64,000 bases of DNA from Karstenula rhodostoma CBS 690.94 (taxonomy: Eukaryota; Ascomycota; Dothideomycetes; Pleosporales; Didymosphaeriaceae): positions 88,228 through 152,227 of the forward strand of contig MU001492.1 of NCBI GenBank assembly GCA_010093485.1, written 5' to 3'. The notes under the pieces are model-generated. The model saw nothing but the letters and a program-made list of their open reading frames with translations, was not told the DNA's origin and did no database searches. Shown one piece after another: positions 1 to 10,110 of the stretch. Position numbers and translations under genes: made by a program. Numbering within the stretch: position 1 is the first letter of the stretch; every line of letters begins with the position of its first letter.

Positions 1-204
1 TAATTCGCGTCTGTAATAGCAAGAATACAATGATCATATGTGCTGTTGTTTCAAAGATGCAGTGCAAGCAAATGGGAAGCCGCTAGCGCCAACGGACTAG
101 CCGAGAAGAGTACGCCCAACGACTTCATGCCGAGGTACAACTCCAACATCCTCTCCCAGTGACGCTTACGACACCATTCACAAACAACACCCGAATCAAA
201 CACA

Positions 205-839
205 ATGGTTGAATCCAAACACCTGAAAGCACGTGTTGAGCTGCCCAAAACCGGATCCCCTCTCGAAAGAGTCAAAAAATGGGTACATACACCTCACCAG
301 CACATCTTCCACATTAACCCCATCAGCTCAAAGTCAGCCAGACGGCGGCTGATGAAGGCTACACAGGCCACGACGCCATGATCCCCAAGATCCTATCTCT
401 CGAATCCGTGACCTTTGAACCCATCAAGCAAAACCCGCACAATGCGCGGACAGTGTTCAGCTTCGAGGTGACGCAGGAGCTGTGTAACATGACGGGGAAC
501 CTGCACGGGGGCGCGGTGGCGCTGATTTTCGACATGACGACCAGCACGGCGCTGATGGCGGCTAGTAGTGAGGGGTTTTGGGATACTGGTAAGTACTCTT
601 CACAGTATGTGGGAAGTGGATGATTAATCTGGGGGATAGGGCATGTTAGCCGGACGCTGAATTGTACGTATTTGCGGCCGGCGCCGGTGGGGACAAAGGT
701 ATTTGTTGAAAACTACGTCGTGCATATGGGGAAACGGCTGGCGCAGACGACGGGGGTGATGAGGTTAGGGAGTCCGGAAGGCAAGGTGTGTTATACGTGC
801 GAGCATGGGAAGGCGGCTGTGGGATCGGCGAGCCTTTAA
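205..839 (+). CDS. Hotdog-fold acyl-CoA thioesterase (PaaI/THEM4-like)
   Basis: Three exons, 205-282, 342-588 and 640-839, join in frame to about 174 residues. The start ATG follows CACA and is the first in frame. The core carries the hotdog signature: GNLHGGAVALIFDMTTS around residues 65-80 matches the HGG and aspartate region of the PaaI/THEM thioesterases, followed by the typical strand TLNCTYLRPAPVGT. Family knowledge: such enzymes hydrolyse acyl-CoA thioesters; the substrate cannot be read from sequence. No targeting peptide is evident. Both introns (59 and 51 nt) have GT-AG ends. The length is close to that of single-domain thioesterases, so the gene looks intact. Confidence 0.85.
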
Positions 840-870
840 GCGTTGTAGATGTTCATATAGACAAGAGAGA

Positions 871-950
871 GCTGTTTGAAATCTTTATGTTTTGGCACCC
901 CACCGAGTTCCTTTACTGTGTTTTGCCGTAGCTTGCAGAAGCGCGCGAAG
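871..950 (+). repeat. 80-bp dispersed repeat, copy A
   Basis: This segment just downstream of the thioesterase gene matches 33191-33270 in the same orientation at 76 of 80 positions by eye. All four differences are transitions (A/G or C/T). It has no convincing reading frame here. In copy B the same sequence overlaps the end of a hypothetical minus-strand ORF. Confidence 0.8.
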
Positions 951-1107
951 TATCACATTTGATATAGACAAGAGAATAGCAAGGGGATATAGAAAGTCTA
1001 TGATGACATGAAGAATTCGGAGTGATTGGATACGGCATGAAAGCTCATGATGATTGATTCCGACTCGTTGGTATACATGTTTTACAATGGGTATATGCTT
1101 ACTAGTG

Positions 1108-2409
1108 TTACACGCGTAGTCCTACAGTATGCAGCCGGCGCAGCTGCTGGCGGTTATTGAAGGCAGAAGGGTCTGGGAATGCGTCGCCTGCTGTCGGGCG
1201 GGGCGTGTTGAAGACGGGCGTGGGTGCGGGCGTGGGTGCAGGCGGAGAGACGGGCTCAGAGACGGGCTCAGGTCTGGACTTGATCTCCTCTGCTTCTCTC
1301 TTGTCTTCTGCCGCTACCTCGGCCTCCAAATCAGCTCCTTCGATCTGCTCGTCTAGCGCCTTGATCATATCCTCCGCCTTGCCCTCGTTCCTCTCATGCG
1401 TCTTGAGCACACCGCCCCACAGCGTCTCGAGATCCGTCTCCGCCCTCTTCTCTTCGGTAAACATTTGCACGACGATGTTGACGCCAGGCTTAACATCGCT
1501 GAACCCCACGAAGCCCTCGCCCTCGCCTCGCGCAGGCCCAAAACCTGGGTCGTCGGGATGCGCCTGAATCTTGCCGACTGTGCAGCAGATCCAGCCTGTC
1601 CTGATGCCGTCGTCGATGTTGCCTTCGGGCTCGGCGCCGCCCACGTTGGCCAGCATCTTCATGCGCTTGGCCTTGCGGCGCAGCTTGATCTTGAGCTCGT
1701 TGCGGCCGAGCAGACCCGCGGCATTAGCCTTTAGGTGGTGTTCGCGACGGAGGTAGCGACAGAAGCGGTCGGCAGAGACGTGGAGGTGCTTCTCCGAGCG
1801 AGCAGTGCAGATGATCATTATGAGGGACGAGCCGAGGGCGGGCGGCGGGTCAAGGTGGCGCAGGTCGTAGATGAGGAGGTCATCCATGCCGGCGGTGTTG
1901 GCGACGTATTCAAGGAGGGTCTGGAGCAGCGGGGGCGGGTTGGGCGGGAGGTCGGGGATGCTGGCGGCTTGCGTGGGCTCGGGCGCTGGGCGGTTCTGGA
2001 GGTACCACGGCAGCGTGGGTTTCGGCGGCTCGATGTGGGGGAGCGGAGGCAAGTCGAATGCGGCGTCGAATGAAGACTCTGGTGTTTCTTCAAGGAGCGA
2101 CTCGTCTTTTGTTGAATCTTCTTCTGTCGCTCGAGGTTGCTCAGATGCTGCCATATCTACGTCTTCGGCGGGGACTTTCGACCGGAGCTCGATGATCTCT
2201 TCTCCGTCATCGAGGAAAACATCTTCTGGGTCTTCGGCTGCCGGATCGTCCCTGCTTGCGAGGCGTCTTGTTGTGGAGCTAATCGGGCGTTGTACAGTCC
2301 AGGAGGCACGGAAGGCCGTCTTTGGCGATACCCTAGGCCAGGCTCGCGCAGTCGGTGCCGAGCATGCAGTGCACCTCAGGCACGATGAAACGGCTTTTGA
2401 TAACGGCAT
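1108..2409 (-). CDS. ATP25: ATP25-type mitochondrial protein, RsfS-like domain only
   Basis: Single exon, 433 residues from the ATG at 2409. The frame is open further upstream, but this Met begins an Arg/Ser/Ala-rich stretch (MPLSKAVSSCLRC...) typical of a mitochondrial presequence. After an acidic low-complexity region, residues about 160-325 form a RsfS/DUF143-type domain: LLQTLLEYVANTAGMDDLLIYDLR, then SEKHLHVSADRFCRYLRREH and a GWICCTVGKIQ segment. Family knowledge: RsfS binds ribosomal protein uL14 of the large subunit; yeast Atp25 has this N-terminal half plus a C-terminal half that stabilises ATP9 mRNA. Here the protein ends in a Pro/Thr-rich tail and I see no C-terminal half. It shares a divergent promoter with NMD3. 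Confidence 0.8.
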   Translation of the reverse strand: MPLSKAVSSCLRCTACSAPTARAWPRVSPKTAFRASWTVQRPISSTTRRLASRDDPAAEDPEDVFLDDGEEIIELRSKVPAEDVDMAASEQPRATEEDSTKDESLLEETPESSFDAAFDLPPLPHIEPPKPTLPWYLQNRPAPEPTQAASIPDLPPNPPPLLQTLLEYVANTAGMDDLLIYDLRHLDPPPALGSSLIMIICTARSEKHLHVSADRFCRYLRREHHLKANAAGLLGRNELKIKLRRKAKRMKMLANVGGAEPEGNIDDGIRTGWICCTVGKIQAHPDDPGFGPARGEGEGFVGFSDVKPGVNIVVQMFTEEKRAETDLETLWGGVLKTHERNEGKAEDMIKALDEQIEGADLEAEVAAEDKREAEEIKSRPEPVSEPVSPPAPTPAPTPVFNTPRPTAGDAFPDPSAFNNRQQLRRLHTVGLRV

Positions 2410-2735
2410 GGCGCAGAGTTTGTGTCTGGTGCGATGGCAATGGCAATGGCGTCCATGTTGCTGCACGAACTTTTGGTCGGCGTTTGGCATCGCCGACGCG
2501 TTGATCACGTGCTGATAACGATAGCGATAGCGATAGGGCGTGGAGCGGGCACTTTTTTCCATCAGTGGCGGGGCATTCGATCATTTCAACGCGGCCCAAG
2601 AACACGGCCGACTCATAAACTGCACGGTACTGCGAATACATCCGTCCTCGCTACCTCTCTTTATCTTTCCCATAGAGCACCTTTCTGCTCTCCCCCATTC
2701 TTTACACACTATTGATACCCGTCACCACCGCCACC
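2410..2735. promoter_or_regulatory. Bidirectional promoter between ATP25-like gene and NMD3
   Basis: Only 326 bp separate the two start codons. The interval contains an E-box palindrome CACGTG at 2506-2511 and a short tandem array of GATAGC-like units at 2514-2536. A pyrimidine-rich tract with TCTTTATCTTTCCC leads into the NMD3 start. E-box and GATA-like sites are plausible regulator targets; their function is inferred. Confidence 0.5.
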
Positions 2736-4336
2736 ATGGAGATTGACACCCCGCTCTCCTTCACGCCTGGGGCCAAGAGCGCTGCGACGGTGCTCTGCGC
2801 AGACTGCGGCGCGCCCATCGACGGCACCCAGTCCGCCGGCGCCTTCTGCTACGACTGCATAAAGCTCAAGACGGACGTCACCGGCGGCATCCAGCGCGAA
2901 GCCACGCTCCACATGTGCCGCGACTGCGACCGATGGCTCTCGCCGCCCAACTCGTGGGTCGTCGCCCGCCCCGAATCTCGCGAACTGCTCGCCCTCTGCC
3001 TCAAGAAGCTGAGGGGTCTGCACAAGCTGCGCATCATCGACGCGAGCTTCATCTGGACGGAACCGCATTCGAGGCGTATCAAGGTCAAAATCACGGTGCA
3101 GTCCGAGTTGGGCGATGGAGCCATTATGCAGCAGACCTTCGAGGTCGAGTACACGCAAAACTACCACCAGTGCCCCGACTGCCAGAAGAGTTATACCCAC
3201 AACACCTGGCGCGCGTGCGTCCAGGTGCGCCAAAAGGTGCCGCACAAGAGGACCTTTTTGTTCCTGGAGCAGGCTATTCTGAAGCATGGTGCGCACAAGG
3301 ACGCCATCAACATCAAGGAGATGCACGACGGCATCGACTTTTTCTTTGCGCAGCGGAACCATGCAGAGGGCTTTGTCGACTTCTTAAAGGCCGTGGTTCC
3401 GGCCAACGTGAAGAAGAGCCAGGAGCTCATCAGTCACGATATCCACACCTCGACCAAGAGCTACAAGTTTTCTTACTCGGCAGAAATCGTGCCTATTGTA
3501 AGTTGAGCCAGTTGCTTCGTGATGATCACACTAACAACCACCAGTGCAAAGACGACCTGGTCGTCCTCCCCATACCACTAGCTCGCAAGATTGGCAACAT
3601 CTCGCCCCTCACGCTATGCAATCGCATTGGAACGTCGCTCAATCTGATTGATCCTACGACCCTCCAGACGGCCGAAGTCGACACTGCCGTTTACTGGCGG
3701 ACGCCTTTCCGCTCTCTTGCCGACGTGCGGGAGCTTGTGGAATTCGTTGTGCTAGACATCGAGCCTCTAGGACAGCAAAAGGGGCGCCACTTCCTCGCCG
3801 AGGCCACCGTCTCAAGGGCGAGCGACATGGGCTCCAACGACAGCACTTACTACACACGCACACATCTTGGGGGCATTTTGCACGTAGGTGACTCGGTCAT
3901 GGGCTACCACATGACGGGCACAAACTTTAACAATGAGCTTTTCGACAAGCTGGAAGCGTCCAAGTTGAGCTCAACCATACCCGACGTTGTACTGGTTAAG
4001 AAGCACTACACGCGCAGCCAAAAGGCCAAGTCTAAGCGCAACTGGCGAATCAAGCGCATGGCACGTGAAGAGTCGGAAATGCTGCCGAGGAAACAGGACC
4101 AAGAGAAGATGGAGCGCGACTTTGAGCTGTTCCTGCGGGATGTCGAGGAGGACCCCGAGTTCCGCGCTGGCATTCAACTGTATAAGCAGCAGCAGGAGGC
4201 ACAAGCACAGAAAGACGCGGATGCCATGGAGGTGGAGGCGAGCGACGTCGAGGAAGAGGACCACGGCCTGGCGATACCTATGGAACAGCTACTGGACGAC
4301 TTTGAGGACATGACCATGGTGGAAGACAAGGAGTAA
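2736..4336 (+). CDS. NMD3: 60S ribosomal subunit nuclear export adaptor NMD3
   Basis: Exons 2736-3497 and 3545-4336 give 517 residues, the normal size for fungal NMD3. The start has an excellent context (CCACCATGG). The N-terminal treble-clef region shows the paired cysteines CADC (21-24), CYDC, CRDC and CPDC that bind zinc in this family. The middle carries the RNA- and 60S-binding region, and the C-terminus is acidic and charged (DVEEEDHGL...DDFEDMTMVEDKE), where the nuclear export signal lies in homologues. Family knowledge: NMD3 docks on late pre-60S particles and recruits Crm1 for export, then is released by Lsg1 in the cytoplasm. The single 47-nt intron is phase 0. Confidence 0.97.
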
Positions 4337-5073
4337 GCTCCGCGGCATTTAGACTCTGTTTCCTGCATTTCCGCTGGCGTTGGAAGGGGTGGTGGGAAAA
4401 GGCACTAGTGCATGTCCGCGTGTGAGAGGATTCTGCTTCGCCACATCTTACGCGCACACGTCTAGTTTCAGCGCGAGACCAAAGAATAAATTTGGACCTT
4501 TTGAGCAAGTGTGGTAGAACGACACCCTGATTGGGGGTCTAACGTACGCGAGTATTGATTCTTCCGCCCGCCAACTCGATGCAGTAAGACACGAGCTGCC
4601 GCCGACTCCATGGGCCGTGGTTGTTGCTGTGCGACCATGTCCGCAGCAACGGCAGTGCGCGCGGGAATAGACTTTGTGTTAGACGTGCAACGCCCTCTCG
4701 ACAGGCTGCTGGCGGCGTCGTCAAATCAAGGCGACACTAAGAAAACATCAGTGGACCTAGCAGGGGTCGCAACGATTCAGTGCGCGTACCGTTTGTATGC
4801 TGCCCCACAACTCGGCTCCGCGAGCGTCATCAAAGCGAGCCGTTCACAGCCACATGCAGCTGATGACTAGTACCTGCATAGAGGCGGTGACACGCGTCTT
4901 TGCCTCGACGATGCTGCAGCTAATCTTCCGGTGCAGCCGGTCTAATCTTGTCCCCTCTATCCTCCATCTACTCCGCCCGCCCTCGCTGCGACAAGACGCT
5001 TGAGCTGCCAAGCAGACGGTCATCTTGGATTCATTCTTTACAAGTCATTCGTTACGACCGACTGGAAGAGAAT
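4337..5073. other. Intergenic region NMD3 to GH72 gene
   Basis: About 740 bp with several short overlapping open frames on both strands, none with recognisable content. A CT-rich leader (TCTATCCTCCATCTACTCCGCCC, near 4960) precedes the GH72 start and is likely promoter and 5' UTR. Confidence 0.5.
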
Positions 5074-6787
5074 ATGAAGGGCTTCTGGACGGGCGTTGCT
5101 GCGGTTGCGGCCGCCGTGGTGGGCACAGCTGACGCCGCGAGCTACGATGACATTCCTCCCATTGAGATCTACGGCCAGCATTTCTTCTACACCAACAATG
5201 GCTCGCAGTTGTACGTGCATTCCTCACAGGCTCCACATCGCATGGCTAACACGTGCCAGCTACCTCAAGGGCGTTGCATACCAGCAAAACTACTCCCCCA
5301 ACGGCACCACCGACTCTAATGCCTCGTACACTGACCCCCTCGCCGACGGCGCAGGCTGCAAGCGCGACCTGCCCTACCTGAAGCAAATCTTCACAAACGT
5401 CCTCCGCGTCTACGCCATCGACCCGAAGCAGAACCATGACGAGTGCATGGAGGCGTTCGCCGCGGCACACATTTATGTTATTGCAGACCTCGGCGAGCCC
5501 AAGACATCTATCGTCTCCGACGACCCAGAGTGGAATGTGCCTCTTTACCAGCGCTACACCTCCGTCGTCGACGCCCTGTCCAAGTACAAGAACGTCATCG
5601 GCTTCTTCGCCGGTAATGAGAACGTCTCGTCCGGCAACCAGACTGCCGCGGCTGCGTTCGTCAAAGCCGCCGTCCGCGACACAAAGGGCTATATCCAATC
5701 TCAAAAGTACCGCTCCTCCATGGGCGTCGGATATGCCACCGCCGACGTTCCCACACGCGACGACCTTGCGACATACTTTGCCTGCGAGCCGGGCAACAGC
5801 GGAAACGCCACGCAGATTGACTTCTGGGGGTACAATGTGTACTCGTGGTGCGGCGACTCCAATTACGCCGACTCGTCGTACGGCGAGCGCTACGACTTCT
5901 TCCACGACTACCCCGTCCCCGTCTTCTTCGCCGAATACGGCTGCATCGAGGGCGTCAGCGGCGGCGCAACTCACCGCCCCTTCACCGAAGTCGCGGTCCT
6001 CTACGGCAACATGACCGAAGTCTTCTCCGGTGGCATCGTCTACCAGTGGTTCATGTCGGAGAACAACTACGGGCTCGTCGAGCTCACCGACAACGACGCC
6101 TCCGTCTCCCCCTATCCCGACTTTACCTCGCTCCGCAGCGAGCTCGCGTCCGTCCGCCCGACCACGACCGCCCGCTCCGCATACTCGCCCTCCAACTCCG
6201 CCCCCGCCTGCCCAACCACAGGCTCCTCCTGGCTCCCCGTCGCCTCCCCCCTGCCGCCCGCCGTCAACCCCAAACTCTGCGCCTGCATGGCCTCGAACCT
6301 GCAATGCAACATCGCCTCAACTGACGACTCAAAGTACGAAGACGTCTTCAACTACATCTGCGCCGCCGCCGACGGCAAGTACTGCAAGGGCATCCAGCAC
6401 AACGCCACCACGGGCGCCTTTGGCGCCCTCAGCGGCTGCAGCGCAAAGGACCAGCTCGCCTGGGTCGCAAACGAGTACTACGTCGGTAACAAGAAGAGCG
6501 CGAGCGCGTGCGACTTCAGCGGCGTGGCGACGACGCAGGCCGCCGCGACGGCGAGCGGCTGCGGGAACCTGCTCGCCGCCATCAGCGATGGGACCGGCAG
6601 CGTGCCCAGCCCTACGGACAAGGGCACCGCCGCAGTGGGGACAGAGACGGGCGCCGCGTCGGGCTCGAAGAGCAAGGGCGCGGCTGGCTCCGTCTCGCCG
6701 CCCGGTTTCGTGGCCTACGGGGGGCTGCTTGGGGCTGCGTATGCGGGGCTGGCTGCTGTGTCAATGGCAGGCATGCTTGTGTTGTAA
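5074..6787 (+). CDS. GPI-anchored 1,3-beta-glucanosyltransferase, GH72 with X8/CBM43 domain
   Basis: Exons 5074-5210 and 5260-6787 encode 554 residues. A signal peptide (MKGFWTGVAAVAAAVVGTADA) is followed by the family hallmark GSQFYLKGVAYQ, restored exactly across the 49-nt intron. The two catalytic glutamates are visible in FFAGNEN (E166, acid/base) and FFAEYGC (E271, nucleophile). A cysteine-rich X8/CBM43 module occupies about residues 360-465. A Ser/Gly/Thr-rich linker and a hydrophobic C-terminus ending MLVL mark GPI anchoring. Family knowledge: the Gas/Gel enzymes cleave and religate beta-1,3-glucan, elongating wall glucan at the plasma membrane. Domain order matches the Gas1/Gel subfamily carrying X8. 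Confidence 0.96.
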
Positions 6788-7287
6788 GAAATGTTCCGTG
6801 GAGGATCCACGGTGGAAGGCTGGGCGTTTTTTCTTGTAGATTTTCCGTCCGTGTGTTTGTGTCTATCTAGAGGTCCTGCATAGCTTGGGGGGTATATATC
6901 CATTCTTTATTTTTGCAGTCATCTCAGATCGTGCAAGAGTTTCCCTAGCACCTAAACGGATCTACAGCAATAAGATACAAGTCTGAGTACAGTGTTGCCC
7001 TAGGGTAAGACTTTGGCCCCAGCACAGTAGCCTTCGAGGCCGCATAAAAAGATCCCACCGATACGTACCATCACAGATCCACGCGCAAAGATGATCCAGA
7101 CACAACTCAATGCATTGTGCCCTATTTTTCGCCACGCGCAGACATGGCTGCCAGAAGCGTTATTTGATACTAATGTACTCCCCCACCCCACACACATATC
7201 CATGCCCATGTCCATGCCCACGCAATGGACACACGCATGGGTACTTGTAACCAACCAAATGCACATCAGACGCACCCCGACTCCACG
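6788..7287. other. Intergenic region, convergent 3' ends
   Basis: Holds the 3' flanks of the GH72 gene and of the minus-strand eIF4E-transporter-like gene. A CATGCCCATGTCCATGCCCA imperfect repeat lies near 7201-7220. No gene is apparent. Confidence 0.5.
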
Positions 7288-7536
7288 CTAAGAGCTCGGC
7301 GATGAGGCTGGACTCAACAAATAGACCGTGCAAGCACGCTGCGGATGCTGGTGCGGGTCCGCAATCTCGCCCGCCGCCTCCATCAGCTTGAAACCGCTTT
7401 CATGCAACCGCAAGCCCTCGTCTAGTTGACCGAGGTCGAACATCTTGTCCGCAGCTCGTATCATATTTGCTGCGTCTCTTTTCAGGCGGCCAGCCTGATA
7501 CTCTCGCATCAGCTTCCTTATTTTGGCGTCTGCCTC
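7288..7536 (-). other. In-frame open extension after the TAG of the eIF4E-T-like gene
   Basis: The frame continues for 82 codons beyond the TAG at 7537-7539, in the same frame as the upstream gene, to a TAG at 7288-7290. The conceptual peptide (EADAKIRKLMREYQ... LDEGLRLHESGFKLMEAAG...) looks helical and uses the G/C-ending codons typical of neighbouring genes. It might be a readthrough C-terminus, a skipped alternative exon, or a separate small gene starting at the internal Met at 7509. I see no good intron that would remove the stop. Confidence 0.4.
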
Positions 7537-10110
7537 CTAGTACATGTTCGGAGGACGGCCCTGCTGCTGCTGCTGCCGCTGTCCGGGTCCGCCAAACTGC
7601 TGCTGCTCAAACATCAACCTAGGATCCTCGCCCCGCATTCCCATGGGAGGTCCATAACCTTGCGGCGGGGGAAAGTATCCCTGCGGCGGGCCTTGCATGC
7701 CGTTGCCGGGACCTCCAGGTCCTCCCGGGCCACCTGGAAACATGCCGGGGCGTATGCTGTTTGCGGGATTGAAGCCAGGCGGCGGTCCCATGGGCGTGTT
7801 TCCTGCAGAAAAGCTTGGTACAGGGCCCATCTGGTGCTGCGGGGGAGGACCACCGAGACCGGGAGGCTGGCGCATGGGGCCGTTGAAACCAGGCGGAGGG
7901 CGGACATTGGGCCCTTCTTGGGGTGTGGGCGGCATGCCCGGTTGGCGGCCGCCGCTCATGTAGGGTAGATCGGGCACGTGCTGCGATGGGATGCCCATGT
8001 TTGTCATTTGGCGAGGAATCTCGCCGGCTGTGTTACGGCGCTGGAGGTTTGCCATGACGTCTCGTTCGTTTTCGGGGAAACCCAAGGGCATCACACGACC
8101 GCCCTTGTGGCGCGCGGCTTCCTGTTGTTGCAGCTCGCGAACTTGATTGCGGCGCTCTTGCTCCTGGCGCATGAGTTCATTCTCCATGTACATGGCATCC
8201 ATGCGTGGATCCATGCGCTCGTTGATAAACCCAGGTGGAGGACCCCCGCGGCCCTTGGGCAGTCCTTGTGGCAATCGGTTTTGGTCGAGGAATGGCATGT
8301 TTTGAAGAGGCAAGTTCTGATTGCCCAACTGTGGCGGCGTGTTTCGCGGCTGCTGCATGAGGTTCAGCAAAAAGTCACGCTCGGCGCTGCTGCCCTTGTC
8401 CCGATTGACCTGTGAGCGACTGTTGAGCAGCGCAGCGAGGTTGGGATCTTGCGGGTTGTTGTTGCGCGACGGAGGTTGCTGATCAGGTCGGTTCGAGTCT
8501 GGACGCGGAATCCCAAACTGTTCAAACATGCTGTTGTCAGGCGACATGCTGTTGAATCGTGATTGCTGTCTGTCGACAGACGGCCGGGGCGCGAGGATGT
8601 TTTCCAGTAGAGCTTGCGTCTCCAAGGAAGAGCGCGAAGGCATCTGATGAGGCGGCGCGCGACGCTCTTGCATCTCTGGTAGAGGTGGCGGCGACTGGTG
8701 AAAGTCGAGAGAGATGCCACCGCCTAGTCGTAAGCCATTTGATGGCGTGGGGTTGCTTGGTGGAGGAGCAGGAGCAGGAGCAGAACCGATGCCTGTTCCG
8801 CCGAGCATCTGGAGGATACGTTGGAAGCCTTCCTGATCAGCATTCGTGTCGGTAGGCGGCGGTGGTGCTGAAAATGCGGGTAATGGCGCAGGAGGTGGAG
8901 TTGCAGCAGCAGCAGCAACAGCGGGAGATTCTTCTGGCTTTGCAAACATGTTCATGAACCGCGATGCTTTGGCCGGTTTGGCTTTGACTGGAGCAGGTTC
9001 CAGGGGTGCTGATTCTGCAGCCTTGATGCTGGCGCTCCAAGTACCAAACATAGATCCCAGGTTTGGCTCCAAGCCCGACGGCGTGCCTGCAGATTGGAGC
9101 GGTTGGTGCGGGAGGGCATCTGAGAAAAAGGATGGCAGTTCTGGTGGTTTCGATTCCTCCCGTTCTTCCAGCGGGGTATCCTTGGCCTTCATCTGCTCCT
9201 TCCAGCGTTGAAAATCTTCCTGGGTGTGCGCCTTGGTCTCCTTTTTCGGCACTGGCGCATCCATCCATTCGGGATCTTCTTCAGCTTTCCCGCCGCTCCT
9301 TGTCCAGTCGCGCTCCTTGTCGCGTTCGCGGTTCCTCTCCCGCCAGCCGCCCTGAGCAGTAGTTGCAAATTTAGCACCTTCATTCTCCTTGGTCTCCTCG
9401 CGGCGACCCCAGCGATCACCTCGTCGACGTGGCAGCCCGTCTCCGTTCTCGGCGTCGGGGTCTTTTCGGTCCCCGTTGCGACCAAAGCCTCGATCGAAAT
9501 CTTCCTGGCCCAAGCTCTTGCGGCTCTGGGTCTTTTGCCAACCCTCGCCCTCTTCCCGTCGAGCGCGGCGTCCGTTGGGGAAATCTTTGTCACGAGTCGT
9601 GGTGCGGTCTCCGTCCCTCCAGCGGTCATTGCGCGGGAAGCGGTCGCCGGTGTGTTCTCCGTCAATCGAAGTGATGCCGGTTGCCTCTTTTGCCTGGCCA
9701 GGTTTCGAGCGGGTCGCCGACGCAAAGTTGAGCTTGGGAGGACCACCAATCACTGGCTCGTCGCCGTGTTCTGCAAATAGACGGTTAATAGCTGCTACCA
9801 CAGCGTGCGAACCGGTAGATGTAGACTTACGCGTACTCGCACGCCGGCCAAACTGGCCCATGGCACCAAGCAAAGGTCGCTCCGAGCGTTGCTCGCCGCC
9901 GGTCGCGCCTGCGTCACCCTCTCGGTTCGCACGCGTCCTGCGATTCGTCGCATTTCCTGCATTGTTGGCGTTGTTGTTATTGTTGTTGTTGTTGTTGTCA
10001 TTGGGGACGTCCATCCATTGCTCAATCAAAGGGAGTGCATCTGGCTTCTTGACCAGCGGAGAGTCGCGCAAGTACTCCAGCTGCTCTACCGTGTACCTAC
10101 CGCCTGCCAT
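7537..10110 (-). CDS. eIF4E-transporter (4E-T)-like mRNA regulatory protein, Q/N/P-rich
   Basis: The ATG at 10110 starts MAGGRYTVEQLEYLRD. The segment YTVEQLE resembles the YxxxxL eIF4E-binding motif at the N-terminus of 4E-T, although the usual hydrophobic residue after Leu is Glu. Then come a poly-Asn run (encoded about 9969-10000), long RD/RE-rich charged segments, the conserved block DPEWMDAPVP with HTQEDFQRWKEQMKA, Pro/Gly-rich repeats and a poly-Gln end. A likely 60-nt intron (9771-9830, GTAAGT...GCAG) is open in frame, so the protein is 837 residues spliced or 857 unspliced. Family knowledge: 4E-T proteins bind eIF4E, repress translation and assemble P-bodies. The assignment rests on motif and composition. 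Confidence 0.65.
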   Translation of the reverse strand: MAGGRYTVEQLEYLRDSPLVKKPDALPLIEQWMDVPNDNNNNNNNNNANNAGNATNRRTRANREGDAGATGGEQRSERPLLGAMGQFGRRASTRKSTSTGSHAVVAAINRLFAEHGDEPVIGGPPKLNFASATRSKPGQAKEATGITSIDGEHTGDRFPRNDRWRDGDRTTTRDKDFPNGRRARREEGEGWQKTQSRKSLGQEDFDRGFGRNGDRKDPDAENGDGLPRRRGDRWGRREETKENEGAKFATTAQGGWRERNRERDKERDWTRSGGKAEEDPEWMDAPVPKKETKAHTQEDFQRWKEQMKAKDTPLEEREESKPPELPSFFSDALPHQPLQSAGTPSGLEPNLGSMFGTWSASIKAAESAPLEPAPVKAKPAKASRFMNMFAKPEESPAVAAAAATPPPAPLPAFSAPPPPTDTNADQEGFQRILQMLGGTGIGSAPAPAPPPSNPTPSNGLRLGGGISLDFHQSPPPLPEMQERRAPPHQMPSRSSLETQALLENILAPRPSVDRQQSRFNSMSPDNSMFEQFGIPRPDSNRPDQQPPSRNNNPQDPNLAALLNSRSQVNRDKGSSAERDFLLNLMQQPRNTPPQLGNQNLPLQNMPFLDQNRLPQGLPKGRGGPPPGFINERMDPRMDAMYMENELMRQEQERRNQVRELQQQEAARHKGGRVMPLGFPENERDVMANLQRRNTAGEIPRQMTNMGIPSQHVPDLPYMSGGRQPGMPPTPQEGPNVRPPPGFNGPMRQPPGLGGPPPQHQMGPVPSFSAGNTPMGPPPGFNPANSIRPGMFPGGPGGPGGPGNGMQGPPQGYFPPPQGYGPPMGMRGEDPRLMFEQQQFGGPGQRQQQQQGRPPNMY

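Noticed and set aside
5246..6304. 352-residue open frame antisense to the GH72 gene
   Set aside because: It is a shadow of G/C-ending codons in the real gene; Val/Gly-rich with no domain.
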